In this document: one piece after another, positions 34,106-42,077 of the stretch
Numbering within the stretch: the stretch's first letter is position 1
Layout: each line of letters opens with the position of its first letter
Source of the DNA: Flavobacteriaceae bacterium
Lineage (GTDB): Bacteria > Bacteroidota > Bacteroidia > Flavobacteriales > Flavobacteriaceae
DNA: 64,000 bases
Direction of reading: 5' to 3'
NCBI GenBank assembly: GCA_030835825.1
Contig: JAURRA010000005.1
Location: forward strand, 32,037 to 96,036
Position numbers and translations under genes: made by a program
Notes under the pieces: generated by a model
Told to the model about the DNA's origin: nothing
Seen by the model: the letters and a program-made list of their open reading frames with translations, nothing else
Database searches by the model: none

Positions 34106-34510
34106 TTATGAAATCTCTTGACAAAGCTCCACCAAAACGCCATGGGCCCCTTTAGGGTGTAAAAACACGATGCGTTTATTGTCTGCGCCCAATTTAGGCT
34201 GTTCATTCAACACCTGAAATCCGGCTTCAACTAACCGTTGCACTTCTTTATCAATGTCCTCAACAGCAAAGGCCAAATGATGTAATCCTTCGCCACGTTT
34301 TGCAATAAACTTAGCCATTGGGCTATCTGGAGTGGTGGCCATGAGCAATTCGACCTTGGAGTCTCCCGTTTGAAAAAAACTCGTGGCGACGCCTTCACTC
34401 ACAACCTCTTCTTGCTTGTATGGTCCTACTCCAAGAAGCGCTTCATACAACTTATTTGCCGCTTCAAGGTCTTTCACCGCAATTCCAATATGTTCAATCT
34501 TACCTAACAT
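34106..34510 (-). CDS. mce: Methylmalonyl-CoA epimerase
   Basis: A 134-residue glyoxalase-fold (VOC) protein that interconverts the D and L forms of methylmalonyl-CoA. It opens KIEHIGIAVKDLEAANKLYE with the first metal histidine. Later come KVELLMATTPDSP, GEGLHHLAFAVEDI (a second His) and HPKGAHGVLVELCQ (the Glu ligand); this pattern separates it from glyoxalase I. The mutase genes are not in the window. A -7 element sits only 5 bp before the ATG, so its mRNA may have almost no leader. It is divergent from rbfA. Confidence 0.93.
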   Translation of the reverse strand: MLGKIEHIGIAVKDLEAANKLYEALLGVGPYKQEEVVSEGVATSFFQTGDSKVELLMATTPDSPMAKFIAKRGEGLHHLAFAVEDIDKEVQRLVEAGFQVLNEQPKLGADNKRIVFLHPKGAHGVLVELCQEIS

Positions 34511-34515
34511 CAGCT

Positions 34516-34523
34516 CAAAAATA
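34516..34523 (-). promoter_or_regulatory. -7 promoter element for mce
   Basis: TATTTTTG on the minus strand matches TAnnTTTG exactly but ends only 5 bp from the mce ATG, which would place the transcript start at or beside the start codon. Confidence 0.45.
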
Positions 34524-34578
34524 CAATAATTGCCCCAGCCGCTTCTTGTCTCATGCTTAAAAATAGTACTTTTACGGC

Positions 34579-34968
34579 ATGGAAAGTAATCGACAAAAGA
34601 AAGTTGCTAGTGTTTTGCAAAAAGACCTGGCCGAAGTGCTCCAATCGGCAGTACGCTCTGGCGCGCTTGGTGTTGTAATTTCTGTTACGAAGGTCAGCGT
34701 TACTGTAGATTTAAGTTTGGCCAAGGTCTATCTCAGTATTTTTCCTGTTGCCAAATCAAAAGAATTGATGGTGGGCATTTCGTCAAACGGCCCTTTAATC
34801 AAACACGAGTTGGCACAACGCACTAAGCATCAAATGCGCCGTATGCCTGAGCTTAAATTCTATTTGGACGATTCTTTAGAGTATATCGACAAAATCGACC
34901 ATGCGCTAAAAAGGGAAGACGACCCTATAGTCAAGCCAGAATTGTTAGAAAAACGAAAAAAGATTTAA
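34579..34968 (+). CDS. rbfA: Ribosome-binding factor A
   Basis: A 129-residue KH-fold protein needed for late maturation of the 30S subunit, binding near the 16S 5' helix. It starts MESNRQKKVASVLQKDLAEVL. The middle has the VTVDLSLAKVYLSIFP strand, and the C-terminus has the family motif LKFYLDDSLEYIDKID. Length is standard. The permease gene follows with no spacer, starting with the base after the rbfA stop. A TACTTTTA element lies 4 bp before its ATG. Confidence 0.94.
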   Translation: MESNRQKKVASVLQKDLAEVLQSAVRSGALGVVISVTKVSVTVDLSLAKVYLSIFPVAKSKELMVGISSNGPLIKHELAQRTKHQMRRMPELKFYLDDSLEYIDKIDHALKREDDPIVKPELLEKRKKI

Positions 34969-36168
34969 TTGAAAATCACCTACTACATGGCGCAACGTTA
35001 TTTGCGCTCCAAGAGTAGCAATAACGCCATCAACATTATTTCTAGAATTGCCGGCGCCGGGGTATTTGTGGCCTCTGCAGCTCTCTTTATAGTACTGTCT
35101 GGTTTTTCGGGATTAAGAGATTTTAGTTTGCAATTCACTTCCTTTCTCGATCCCGATTTGAAGGTACTTCCTGTGTCTGGCAAACAGTTTGAGCCTTCTC
35201 CAAATCAACTGGAACGTATGGCCTCTATTGCTGGTGTATCCAACATTTCAGCAGTAATCGAAGAGCGTATAGTAATTACCTATGGTGACAAAAAAACCAT
35301 TGTCAGTTTCAAGGGTGTCGATGCAAACTACCCCGTTTCCACGGTCGATTCAATCTTATCTCTAGGCCAATGGATGGCTCCAAACAGCAATCAAATGGTT
35401 TTAGGTTGGGGTGTTGCACACGATTTGTCTTTCAATCTCAACGATTTTATTACCCCGCTCAGATTATACGCTCCTAAAGCTGGTAAGGGTCAATTCTCTT
35501 CCATTCAATCGGCCCTTAAAACAATCCCTGGAAACGGGGTAGGTGTATTTCAAATCAACGAAAATTACGACAATAATTTTGTGTTTGGCAACATTGAAAC
35601 CGCACGGAATTTGTTGAACAAAACAGATCGTTCGGCAAGTGCGCTTGAGGTTCTTTTGGCTCCAGGAACTGATCTTGACCAGGTTTCCTACAAAATCGAA
35701 GAAATCTTTGATTTTCCCGTTACCATAAAAACCAGATTTCAACTTAACGACGCCTTGTACAAAATGCTTAATACGGAGCAGTTGGCCGTCTATCTTATCT
35801 TCACCTTAGTCCTAGTTATCGCCATATTCAACGTAATTGGCGCACTAATTATGATTATCTTAGACAAAAAGAGCAATCTAAAAACCCTATTTAGTTTGGG
35901 GCTGACCCCTTCTGAAATAAAAACAATCTTTTTTTTGCACGGCAGTTTAATGGCCACCATTAGTGGCGGCTTAGGCCTAGTTTTTGGACTACTTCTGGCC
36001 CTGCTACAGCAGCGCTTTGAGTGGGCCATGCTTACCCCATCATTGCCCTACCCTGTAAGCATCACCTTGTCAAATGTCTTCGTGGTAATTGTAACCATGA
36101 TAGCCCTTGGAGTATGCGCCTCTTTTTTGGCCTCACGGCGCATCAATCCATCCTTGATCAATTCTTAA
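34969..36168 (+). CDS. LolC/LolE-type ABC transporter permease
   Basis: A 399-residue membrane protein of the FtsX/LolCE permease fold: one N-terminal transmembrane helix (about 25-47), a periplasmic domain (about 48-265), then three helices (LAVYLIFTLVLVIAIFNVIGAL; MATISGGLGLVFGLLLALLQQ; VFVVIVTMIALGVCASFLA). It begins YYMAQRYLRSKSSNNAINIISRIA, the usual LolE start. Such permeases release lipoproteins for transport to the outer membrane, powered by LolD, which is absent here. The TTG start directly follows the rbfA stop; translation is probably coupled. Its end overlaps dusB by 4 bp. Confidence 0.87.
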   Translation: MKITYYMAQRYLRSKSSNNAINIISRIAGAGVFVASAALFIVLSGFSGLRDFSLQFTSFLDPDLKVLPVSGKQFEPSPNQLERMASIAGVSNISAVIEERIVITYGDKKTIVSFKGVDANYPVSTVDSILSLGQWMAPNSNQMVLGWGVAHDLSFNLNDFITPLRLYAPKAGKGQFSSIQSALKTIPGNGVGVFQINENYDNNFVFGNIETARNLLNKTDRSASALEVLLAPGTDLDQVSYKIEEIFDFPVTIKTRFQLNDALYKMLNTEQLAVYLIFTLVLVIAIFNVIGALIMIILDKKSNLKTLFSLGLTPSEIKTIFFLHGSLMATISGGLGLVFGLLLALLQQRFEWAMLTPSLPYPVSITLSNVFVVIVTMIALGVCASFLASRRINPSLINS

Positions 36169-37154
36169 AAAGCCATCGACCCAAAGGATTCAAGCACCTC
36201 GTCAAGGGTATTGAAGACAGTCTGTGCGTCGTCACTCGTTACCATTTTTGTGCGATAAGGCTTAAAGTCTGGCAGCCCCTTAAAGTAATTGGTATAATGT
36301 CTTCTGGTTTCAAAAACACCCAAGTGTTCACCCTTCCAAGCAATGGCCATTTGAAGATGCCTTCGGGCCGCAGATACCCGTTCTTCAACACCGATTGGGG
36401 CCATATGGTTTCCGTTAGCTATATAGTGTTTGACTTGCTTAAAAAACCAAGGGTTCCCAATTGAAGCTCGGCCAATCATAGCGCCGTCGAGACCAAACTC
36501 GTCCCGCATTTTCACGGCCTTTTCTGGTGTGTCAACGTCGCCATTGCCAAAGACAGGTATATGCATTCGCGGATTGTTTTTTACTGCCGCAATAGGGTGC
36601 CAATCGGCCTCTCCTTTATACATTTGTGCTCTTGTTCTTCCGTGAATTGAAATCGCTTGACAACCCGCATCTTGCAAGCGCTCAGCAACCTCAACAATCC
36701 TTATAGAATCGTGGTCCCATCCCAATCGGGTTTTGACCGTTATCGGCAAATGTGTCCGCTTTACCATTTCTCTAGTCAATTTTTCCATCAGGTCAATGTC
36801 CTTCAAAATCCCTGCTCCTGCCCCCTTACTGACTACTTTTTTTACCGGACATCCAAAATTAATGTCGATCATATCGGGTTTAGAGGCAGTCACTATATCA
36901 ACAGACTGCAGCATACTGTCCAAATTAGCACCAAAAATTTGAATGCCAACGGGACGTTCCATTTCATATATGTCGAGTTTAATGACGCTTTTTGCGGCAT
37001 CCCGTATTAATCCTTCGCTAGAAATAAACTCTGTAAATACGACATCGGCGCCTTGTTCCTTGCACAGAGCGCGAAATGGCGGGTCGCTAACATCCTCCAT
37101 TGGCGCAAGCAACAAGGAAAAGTCGGGAAGTTGAATGTCAGATATTTTTACCAT
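36165..37154 (-). CDS. dusB: tRNA-dihydrouridine synthase B
   Basis: A 329-residue FMN TIM-barrel enzyme that reduces uridine in the D loop of tRNA. The N-terminal LLLAPMEDVSDPPFRALC, the catalytic cysteine in DINFGCPVKKVVSKGAGAG, the FMN phosphate residues in VKTRLGWD and ISIHGRTRAQMYKGEADW, and GDVDTPEKA are all present. The order fits DusB. I chose ATG 37154 over an earlier TTG. A TAATTTCG promoter-like element lies 16 bp upstream (37171-37178). Confidence 0.92.
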   Translation of the reverse strand: MVKISDIQLPDFSLLLAPMEDVSDPPFRALCKEQGADVVFTEFISSEGLIRDAAKSVIKLDIYEMERPVGIQIFGANLDSMLQSVDIVTASKPDMIDINFGCPVKKVVSKGAGAGILKDIDLMEKLTREMVKRTHLPITVKTRLGWDHDSIRIVEVAERLQDAGCQAISIHGRTRAQMYKGEADWHPIAAVKNNPRMHIPVFGNGDVDTPEKAVKMRDEFGLDGAMIGRASIGNPWFFKQVKHYIANGNHMAPIGVEERVSAARRHLQMAIAWKGEHLGVFETRRHYTNYFKGLPDFKPYRTKMVTSDDAQTVFNTLDEVLESFGSMAF

Positions 37155-37246
37155 AGCTCCAGTCAAAGGGCGAAATTAAGCTAAATTAGGGAAAAGCTCT
37201 TTAACAGATTTAATTCTTCAAAAAGCGATCTGGATGAGAAATTGCG

Positions 37247-37254
37247 TATTTTTG
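37247..37254 (+). promoter_or_regulatory. -7 promoter element for lepA
   Basis: TATTTTTG, an exact match to TAnnTTTG, 26 bp before the lepA ATG. Confidence 0.5.
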
Positions 37255-37280
37255 CGGCTATTCGTCGGTGACGACACACT

Positions 37281-39077
37281 ATGAAAAACATCCGTAACTT
37301 TTGTATTATCGCTCATATTGACCACGGCAAGAGCACCTTAGCCGACAGGTTGTTGGACTTTACTGGTTCGGTAACTGATCGCGAAAAACAAGACCAGCTT
37401 TTAGACAATATGGATCTTGAGCGCGAAAGAGGTATCACCATAAAATCTCATGCCATTCAAATGGAATATGAGTATAAGGGGGAGCAATATGTCTTGAATC
37501 TCATTGACACCCCGGGTCATGTTGACTTCTCCTACGAAGTATCCCGGTCGATTGCGGCCTGTGAAGGGGCTTTGTTGGTGGTTGATGCGGCCCAAAGCAT
37601 TCAGGCGCAAACTATTTCAAACCTTTATTTAGCACTAGAAAATGACTTGGAAATCATTCCTGTTCTAAATAAAATAGACCTCCCAAGTGCCAACCCTGAA
37701 GAAGTTACAGATGATATTGTAGATCTTTTGGGCTGCGATGCTGGCGATATAATTCCCGCAAGTGCGAAAAGTGGCATTGGTATTGGAGAAATATTGGCGG
37801 CAATCATTGAGAGAATACCCGCTCCCAAAGGTGATACTGAAGCGGCACTTCAAGCTTTGATTTTCGATTCGGTTTACAATCCTTTTCGGGGAGTGGAAAC
37901 CTATTTCAGAGTCATGAATGGTAAAATTAGTCAAGGGCAGCAAATTAAGTTTATGTCTACTAACAAGTCCTATTCCGCTGACGAAGTGGGCACACTCAAG
38001 CTAAAACAACATCCTAAAAAAGCCATTTTAGCAGGTGATGTGGGCTATCTAATTACAGGCGTAAAAGACGCAAGGGAAATTAAGGTTGGCGACACCATTA
38101 CAGATTTTAAAAACCCAACACAAAATATCATTGAAGGCTTTGAAGAAGTAAAACCAATGGTGTTTGCTGGTATTTATCCAGTAGAAAATGAAGACTTCGA
38201 AGAATTGAGGTCCTCTATGGAAAAACTGCAACTCAATGACGCCTCATTGGTGTTTACTCCAGAAAGTTCGGCTGCATTAGGTTTTGGGTTTCGCTGCGGG
38301 TTTCTGGGCATGCTGCATCTCGAAATCATTCAAGAGCGCCTGGAGAGAGAGTTCGACATGACAGTCATTACAACTGTTCCCAACGTAAGCTACCACGCCT
38401 ACACCAAAAAATATATTGACACCCCTATCATTGTTAACAACCCTTCAGACCTTCCCGATCCTTCTGGCCTAGACAGGGTAGAAGAACCATATATCAAAGC
38501 GTCAATCATTACGAAATCGGATTTTGTGGGTAATGTCATGAGCCTGTGTATTGAAAAAAGAGGGGTCATCACAAATCAGACTTATCTCACTCCTGAGCGG
38601 GTAGAGTTGAATTTTGACATGCCTTTGGCAGAGATTGTCTTTGACTTCTATGATCGGCTAAAAACCGTTTCAAAAGGCTATGCCTCCTTCGATTACAGCC
38701 CCATAGGAATGCGCCCCTCCAAACTGGTTAGGGTTGATATCCTGCTCAATTCGAGCACTGTTGATGCCTTATCGGCTCTAATTCACGCTGACAACGCCTA
38801 CAATATTGGCAAAAAAATGTGTGAAAAATTGCGCCAACTCATTCCAAGACAGCAATTTGATATTCCTATTCAGGCCGCTATCGGAGCTAAGATTATTTCC
38901 CGAGAAACAATTAAGGCTTTAAGAAAAGATGTTACGGCTAAATGTTATGGCGGCGACATATCAAGAAAGCGTAAATTGTTAGAAAAGCAAAAGAAAGGTA
39001 AAAAGAAAATGAGGCAGATTGGTAATGTGGAAATACCTCAGCAAGCTTTTCTTGCAGTTCTAAAATTGAACGACTAG
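37281..39077 (+). CDS. lepA: Elongation factor 4 (back-translocating GTPase LepA)
   Basis: A 598-residue translational GTPase of normal length. G1 is AHIDHGKST (residues 11-19), G2 lies in [13 protein letters not shown]3 is DTPGHVDF, G4 is NKIDLPSA and G5 is SAKSGIG. The LepA-specific C-terminal domain is present, ending near [17 protein letters not shown]. It acts on ribosomes stalled in translocation or during initiation and biogenesis. Single gene with its own promoter element; no lepB follows, unlike in proteobacteria. Confidence 0.97.
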   Translation: MKNIRNFCIIAHIDHGKSTLADRLLDFTGSVTDREKQDQLLDNMDLERERGITIKSHAIQMEYEYKGEQYVLNLIDTPGHVDFSYEVSRSIAACEGALLVVDAAQSIQAQTISNLYLALENDLEIIPVLNKIDLPSANPEEVTDDIVDLLGCDAGDIIPASAKSGIGIGEILAAIIERIPAPKGDTEAALQALIFDSVYNPFRGVETYFRVMNGKISQGQQIKFMSTNKSYSADEVGTLKLKQHPKKAILAGDVGYLITGVKDAREIKVGDTITDFKNPTQNIIEGFEEVKPMVFAGIYPVENEDFEELRSSMEKLQLNDASLVFTPESSAALGFGFRCGFLGMLHLEIIQERLEREFDMTVITTVPNVSYHAYTKKYIDTPIIVNNPSDLPDPSGLDRVEEPYIKASIITKSDFVGNVMSLCIEKRGVITNQTYLTPERVELNFDMPLAEIVFDFYDRLKTVSKGYASFDYSPIGMRPSKLVRVDILLNSSTVDALSALIHADNAYNIGKKMCEKLRQLIPRQQFDIPIQAAIGAKIISRETIKALRKDVTAKCYGGDISRKRKLLEKQKKGKKKMRQIGNVEIPQQAFLAVLKLND

Positions 39078-39130
39078 CCCTTTGCGTATTTTTCTGTAAG
39101 TTCGTATCGTTGATTCCTTTATTCAAAACC

Positions 39131-41389
39131 ATGAAATACTTCCTTAAGCTTCTGATAGGCCTCACATTATTTCAAGGCTGTGAATCAAATGTTGACCCGC
39201 CAGTGATACTTCCGGCGGCGGCCGAAGTCATGTTCAAAACAGACCGCTTTACCCTAGAAAGCGATGCGCGTATTGTTTACGACGAAGCCTTCGAACAGGC
39301 TGCATTTTTACTAAGTCAATATACCCACTTATCAACCTTATCCCAAAATGAAGCGGCAGCGAAGGAAACAGCCTTTGCTTTGCGACTTGATAACGCTCTC
39401 AAAGGAGAACAATACCGACTAGATATCCGCGACCAGGGCATAGAAATCAAGGCCGGAACTCTCAGCGGGGCATTTCGTGCAGCACAAACAATAAGACTAT
39501 TAATGCCTGTTAGCTTTGAAGAGGAGGGGTCAAAAGCCCAGAGCGTCGAGCTTCCCTTGATGTCAATTTCTGACGAACCTCGTTTTGGTTATCGGGGTAT
39601 GCATTTAGACGTGTCACGTCATTTCTTTCCCGTAGCCTTCATTAAAAAATATATCGATCTAATGGCCTTGCTTAAGTTCAATGTTTTCCATTGGCACTTA
39701 ACCGACGACCAAGGTTGGCGGATTGAAACAGACAAGTTCCCAAAGCTCAATACCGTAGGCTCTTTCCGCAAGGAATCACTAGTGGGACACTACAATGATC
39801 AGCCCGCAACCTATGATGGAAAGCGCTATGGCGGTTATTATTCAAAAGCCGATATCCGAGAAATTGTGGGTTTTGCTCAAGAGCGGGGCATTGAAGTGAT
39901 TCCCGAAATAGATATTCCTGGGCACAGTAGCGCCATTCTTGCCGCTTATCCTGAATTTGGATGTGATAACTATAACGATACGGTGGCAACAACTTGGGGT
40001 GTTTTTGATGCCATCCTATGCCCCAAGCCTGAAACATTCGAGTTCCTCGATGCCATTTTTGATGAAATCTTACCATTGTTCCCAAGTAATTATGTTCATA
40101 TTGGCGGGGATGAAGCCGTAAAAACACGATGGCAGAAATGCTCGCATTGTCAGGGCCTCATTGAACAGCAGGACCTTAAAAACGAATATGAGCTTCAGTC
40201 GTATTTTGTTCAGAAAGTTAGCGATATGCTAGAAAACAAAGGTAAGCTCATAATCGGATGGGGTGAGATTTTGGAAGGTGGTCTATCCGCTAAAGCCTCA
40301 ATCATGTCATGGCGAGGCGTTGAGGGAGGAGTTACCGCAGCCAAGGCTGGAATGAACGCTATTATGACGCCCACCTCTCATTGTTACTTTGATTATTACC
40401 AATCTGAAAAAGAAAGTGAGCCTCTGGCTATTGGCGGCTTTCTTCCATTGCAAAAAGTCTATGAATTCAACCCTATTCCTGACGAACTCAACGAAAAAGA
40501 AGCGGCTTACATCCTCGGTGGGCAAGGCAATGTTTGGACAGAATATCTCGACACACCGCAGGCCGTTGAATATATGGCTTTTCCTAGAATGATTGCCCTT
40601 TCCGAGGCACTTTGGTCTCAAAACAATCGCAAAAACTTTAAGAACTTTGCCAATCGATTAGAACAATTTAAAAAAAGATTAGATGTCTTAGAGGTAAACT
40701 ATGCCAATCATCTTTACGAAATTAAAGGAGCTTTTGACGAAACATCTGACAGTCCGTCTTACACTCTAAGCACCTCTCTCGAAAACCAACTTATTCGCTT
40801 TACTACAGACGGGGCTGTGCCAACAGCCAAGAGTATGGTATTCACAGAGCCTATTCCAGTAAAGCAAAATACCATCATCAAAGCACTTGTTTTTCAAAAC
40901 GACGTCGCTGTTTCCGATCTATTTGAACAACGTATCGAGACCCACCTTGGCTTTGGGAAATTGGTGACCATATCGCCTAGCCCCAACACCTCATATGATT
41001 CTGGGGGACCACAGGCTCTCTTGAACGGAATTGGCGGAAGCAATAAGCGCTTTGGCGATTCGGAATGGCTAGGGTTTTGGGGTGAGGATCTTTCTATCTT
41101 AATTGATTTAGGAGAAGCAACTCAAGTGCAGCGACTTTCAACTCGGTTTTTTAATACTAACGGACAATGGGTTTATGCCCCTAAATCCATAAGCGTACAG
41201 GCTGATGGGCAAACTCCCATCATCACACCGATACATGGTAAAGAAACTATTGTTGATGTCCAAATTCCAATCAATCAAAAGACGAGATATCTGAAAATTA
41301 TGATTCCCGGATACGGTATCATTCCAGAGCATATGCAGGGCGGCGGCAATCCTGCTTGGACATTCATAGACGAACTAAAAATAGAATAA
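39131..41389 (+). CDS. Lipoprotein beta-N-acetylhexosaminidase, GH20
   Basis: A 752-residue exported glycosidase. The signal peptide ends in a lipobox (TLFQGC), so it should be anchored in a membrane, most likely the outer one. A GH20 N-terminal alpha/beta domain is followed by the TIM barrel with FHWHLTDDQGWRIE and the catalytic pair Asp327-Glu328 in GGDEAVK. The C-terminal part has a chitobiase-type domain (FTTDGAVPTAKS) and a likely carbohydrate-binding jelly-roll (LGFWGEDLSILIDLGEATQ). It releases terminal GlcNAc or GalNAc from glycans. It heads an operon with cutC and a GH2 mannosidase; the pair of sugars suggests N-glycan or chitin-type substrates. ATG 39131 is chosen for the signal peptide. 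Confidence 0.92.
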   Translation: MKYFLKLLIGLTLFQGCESNVDPPVILPAAAEVMFKTDRFTLESDARIVYDEAFEQAAFLLSQYTHLSTLSQNEAAAKETAFALRLDNALKGEQYRLDIRDQGIEIKAGTLSGAFRAAQTIRLLMPVSFEEEGSKAQSVELPLMSISDEPRFGYRGMHLDVSRHFFPVAFIKKYIDLMALLKFNVFHWHLTDDQGWRIETDKFPKLNTVGSFRKESLVGHYNDQPATYDGKRYGGYYSKADIREIVGFAQERGIEVIPEIDIPGHSSAILAAYPEFGCDNYNDTVATTWGVFDAILCPKPETFEFLDAIFDEILPLFPSNYVHIGGDEAVKTRWQKCSHCQGLIEQQDLKNEYELQSYFVQKVSDMLENKGKLIIGWGEILEGGLSAKASIMSWRGVEGGVTAAKAGMNAIMTPTSHCYFDYYQSEKESEPLAIGGFLPLQKVYEFNPIPDELNEKEAAYILGGQGNVWTEYLDTPQAVEYMAFPRMIALSEALWSQNNRKNFKNFANRLEQFKKRLDVLEVNYANHLYEIKGAFDETSDSPSYTLSTSLENQLIRFTTDGAVPTAKSMVFTEPIPVKQNTIIKALVFQNDVAVSDLFEQRIETHLGFGKLVTISPSPNTSYDSGGPQALLNGIGGSNKRFGDSEWLGFWGEDLSILIDLGEATQVQRLSTRFFNTNGQWVYAPKSISVQADGQTPIITPIHGKETIVDVQIPINQKTRYLKIMIPGYGIIPEHMQGGGNPAWTFIDELKIE

Positions 41390-41390
41390 G

Positions 41391-42077
41391 GTGGAGCTCG
41401 AAATCTGTTGTAATGGCTTAGAATCTGCCCTAATCGCGGCGGAGGCTGGAGCAGACAGAATTGAGCTTTGTACAGCATTACATCATGGCGGGATAACGCC
41501 TTCTGTCGAAATTCTTCAATCGGTTCGTGAACAAATTCGAATTCCTGTATATGTACTAATCAGACCACGAAGCGGTGATTTTGTGTATTCTTCCAAAGAG
41601 TTTAATACCATGCTTGAGTGTGTCGATTTCTGCATAAGTTTGGGGTACGACGGTATTGTTTCTGGTGTGTTATCTCCAAACTTTACAATAGATGTTGAGC
41701 GAACTGCGCAGCTCTTGGCAGCATCAAAACCTCTAGACTTCACCTTCCATCGGGCCTTTGATGAGGTAATAAATCCTGAGTTAGCATTGGCTGAATTAGA
41801 GGAGATTGGAGTCAAACGAATTTTAAGCTCAGGTCAAGAAAAATCAGCCGCAGATGGGCTTAGGTTACTTCAAAACCTTCAGTCGAAATCAAAACAACTG
41901 GTTTTTATGCCGGGGGCAGGCATTAATAGACATAATGTTTTGTCTTTTAAAAAGGCTGGGTTTAGTGCCGTTCACGCCTCAGCATCAAAACCTATGGCGT
42001 CCGATAAACCACAGAACGGCCAAACGGTTTCTGACAAAGAAGAAATTCGTGCGATGTTAAATATTATAAAAAGATGA
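41391..42077 (+). CDS. cutC: CutC family protein
   Basis: A 228-residue TIM-barrel protein of the CutC family. It shows LEICCNGLESALIAAEAGADRIELC at the N-terminus, FHRAFDEV in the middle and SSGQEKSA and MPGAGIN near the C-terminus. The family is named for copper tolerance in E. coli, but the evidence for a direct copper role is weak and no enzyme activity is settled. Here it sits 1 bp after a GH20 gene and overlaps a GH2 gene by 4 bp, which fits a role in sugar metabolism better. The start is GTG. No signal peptide, so it acts in the cytosol while its neighbours are exported. Confidence 0.9.
   Translation: MELEICCNGLESALIAAEAGADRIELCTALHHGGITPSVEILQSVREQIRIPVYVLIRPRSGDFVYSSKEFNTMLECVDFCISLGYDGIVSGVLSPNFTIDVERTAQLLAASKPLDFTFHRAFDEVINPELALAELEEIGVKRILSSGQEKSAADGLRLLQNLQSKSKQLVFMPGAGINRHNVLSFKKAGFSAVHASASKPMASDKPQNGQTVSDKEEIRAMLNIIKR

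Noticed and set aside
33973..34206. A minus-strand frame of 77 codons overlapping the tRNA-Met and mce end
   Set aside because: It runs through mce in another frame and into the tRNA; mce is clearly the real gene.
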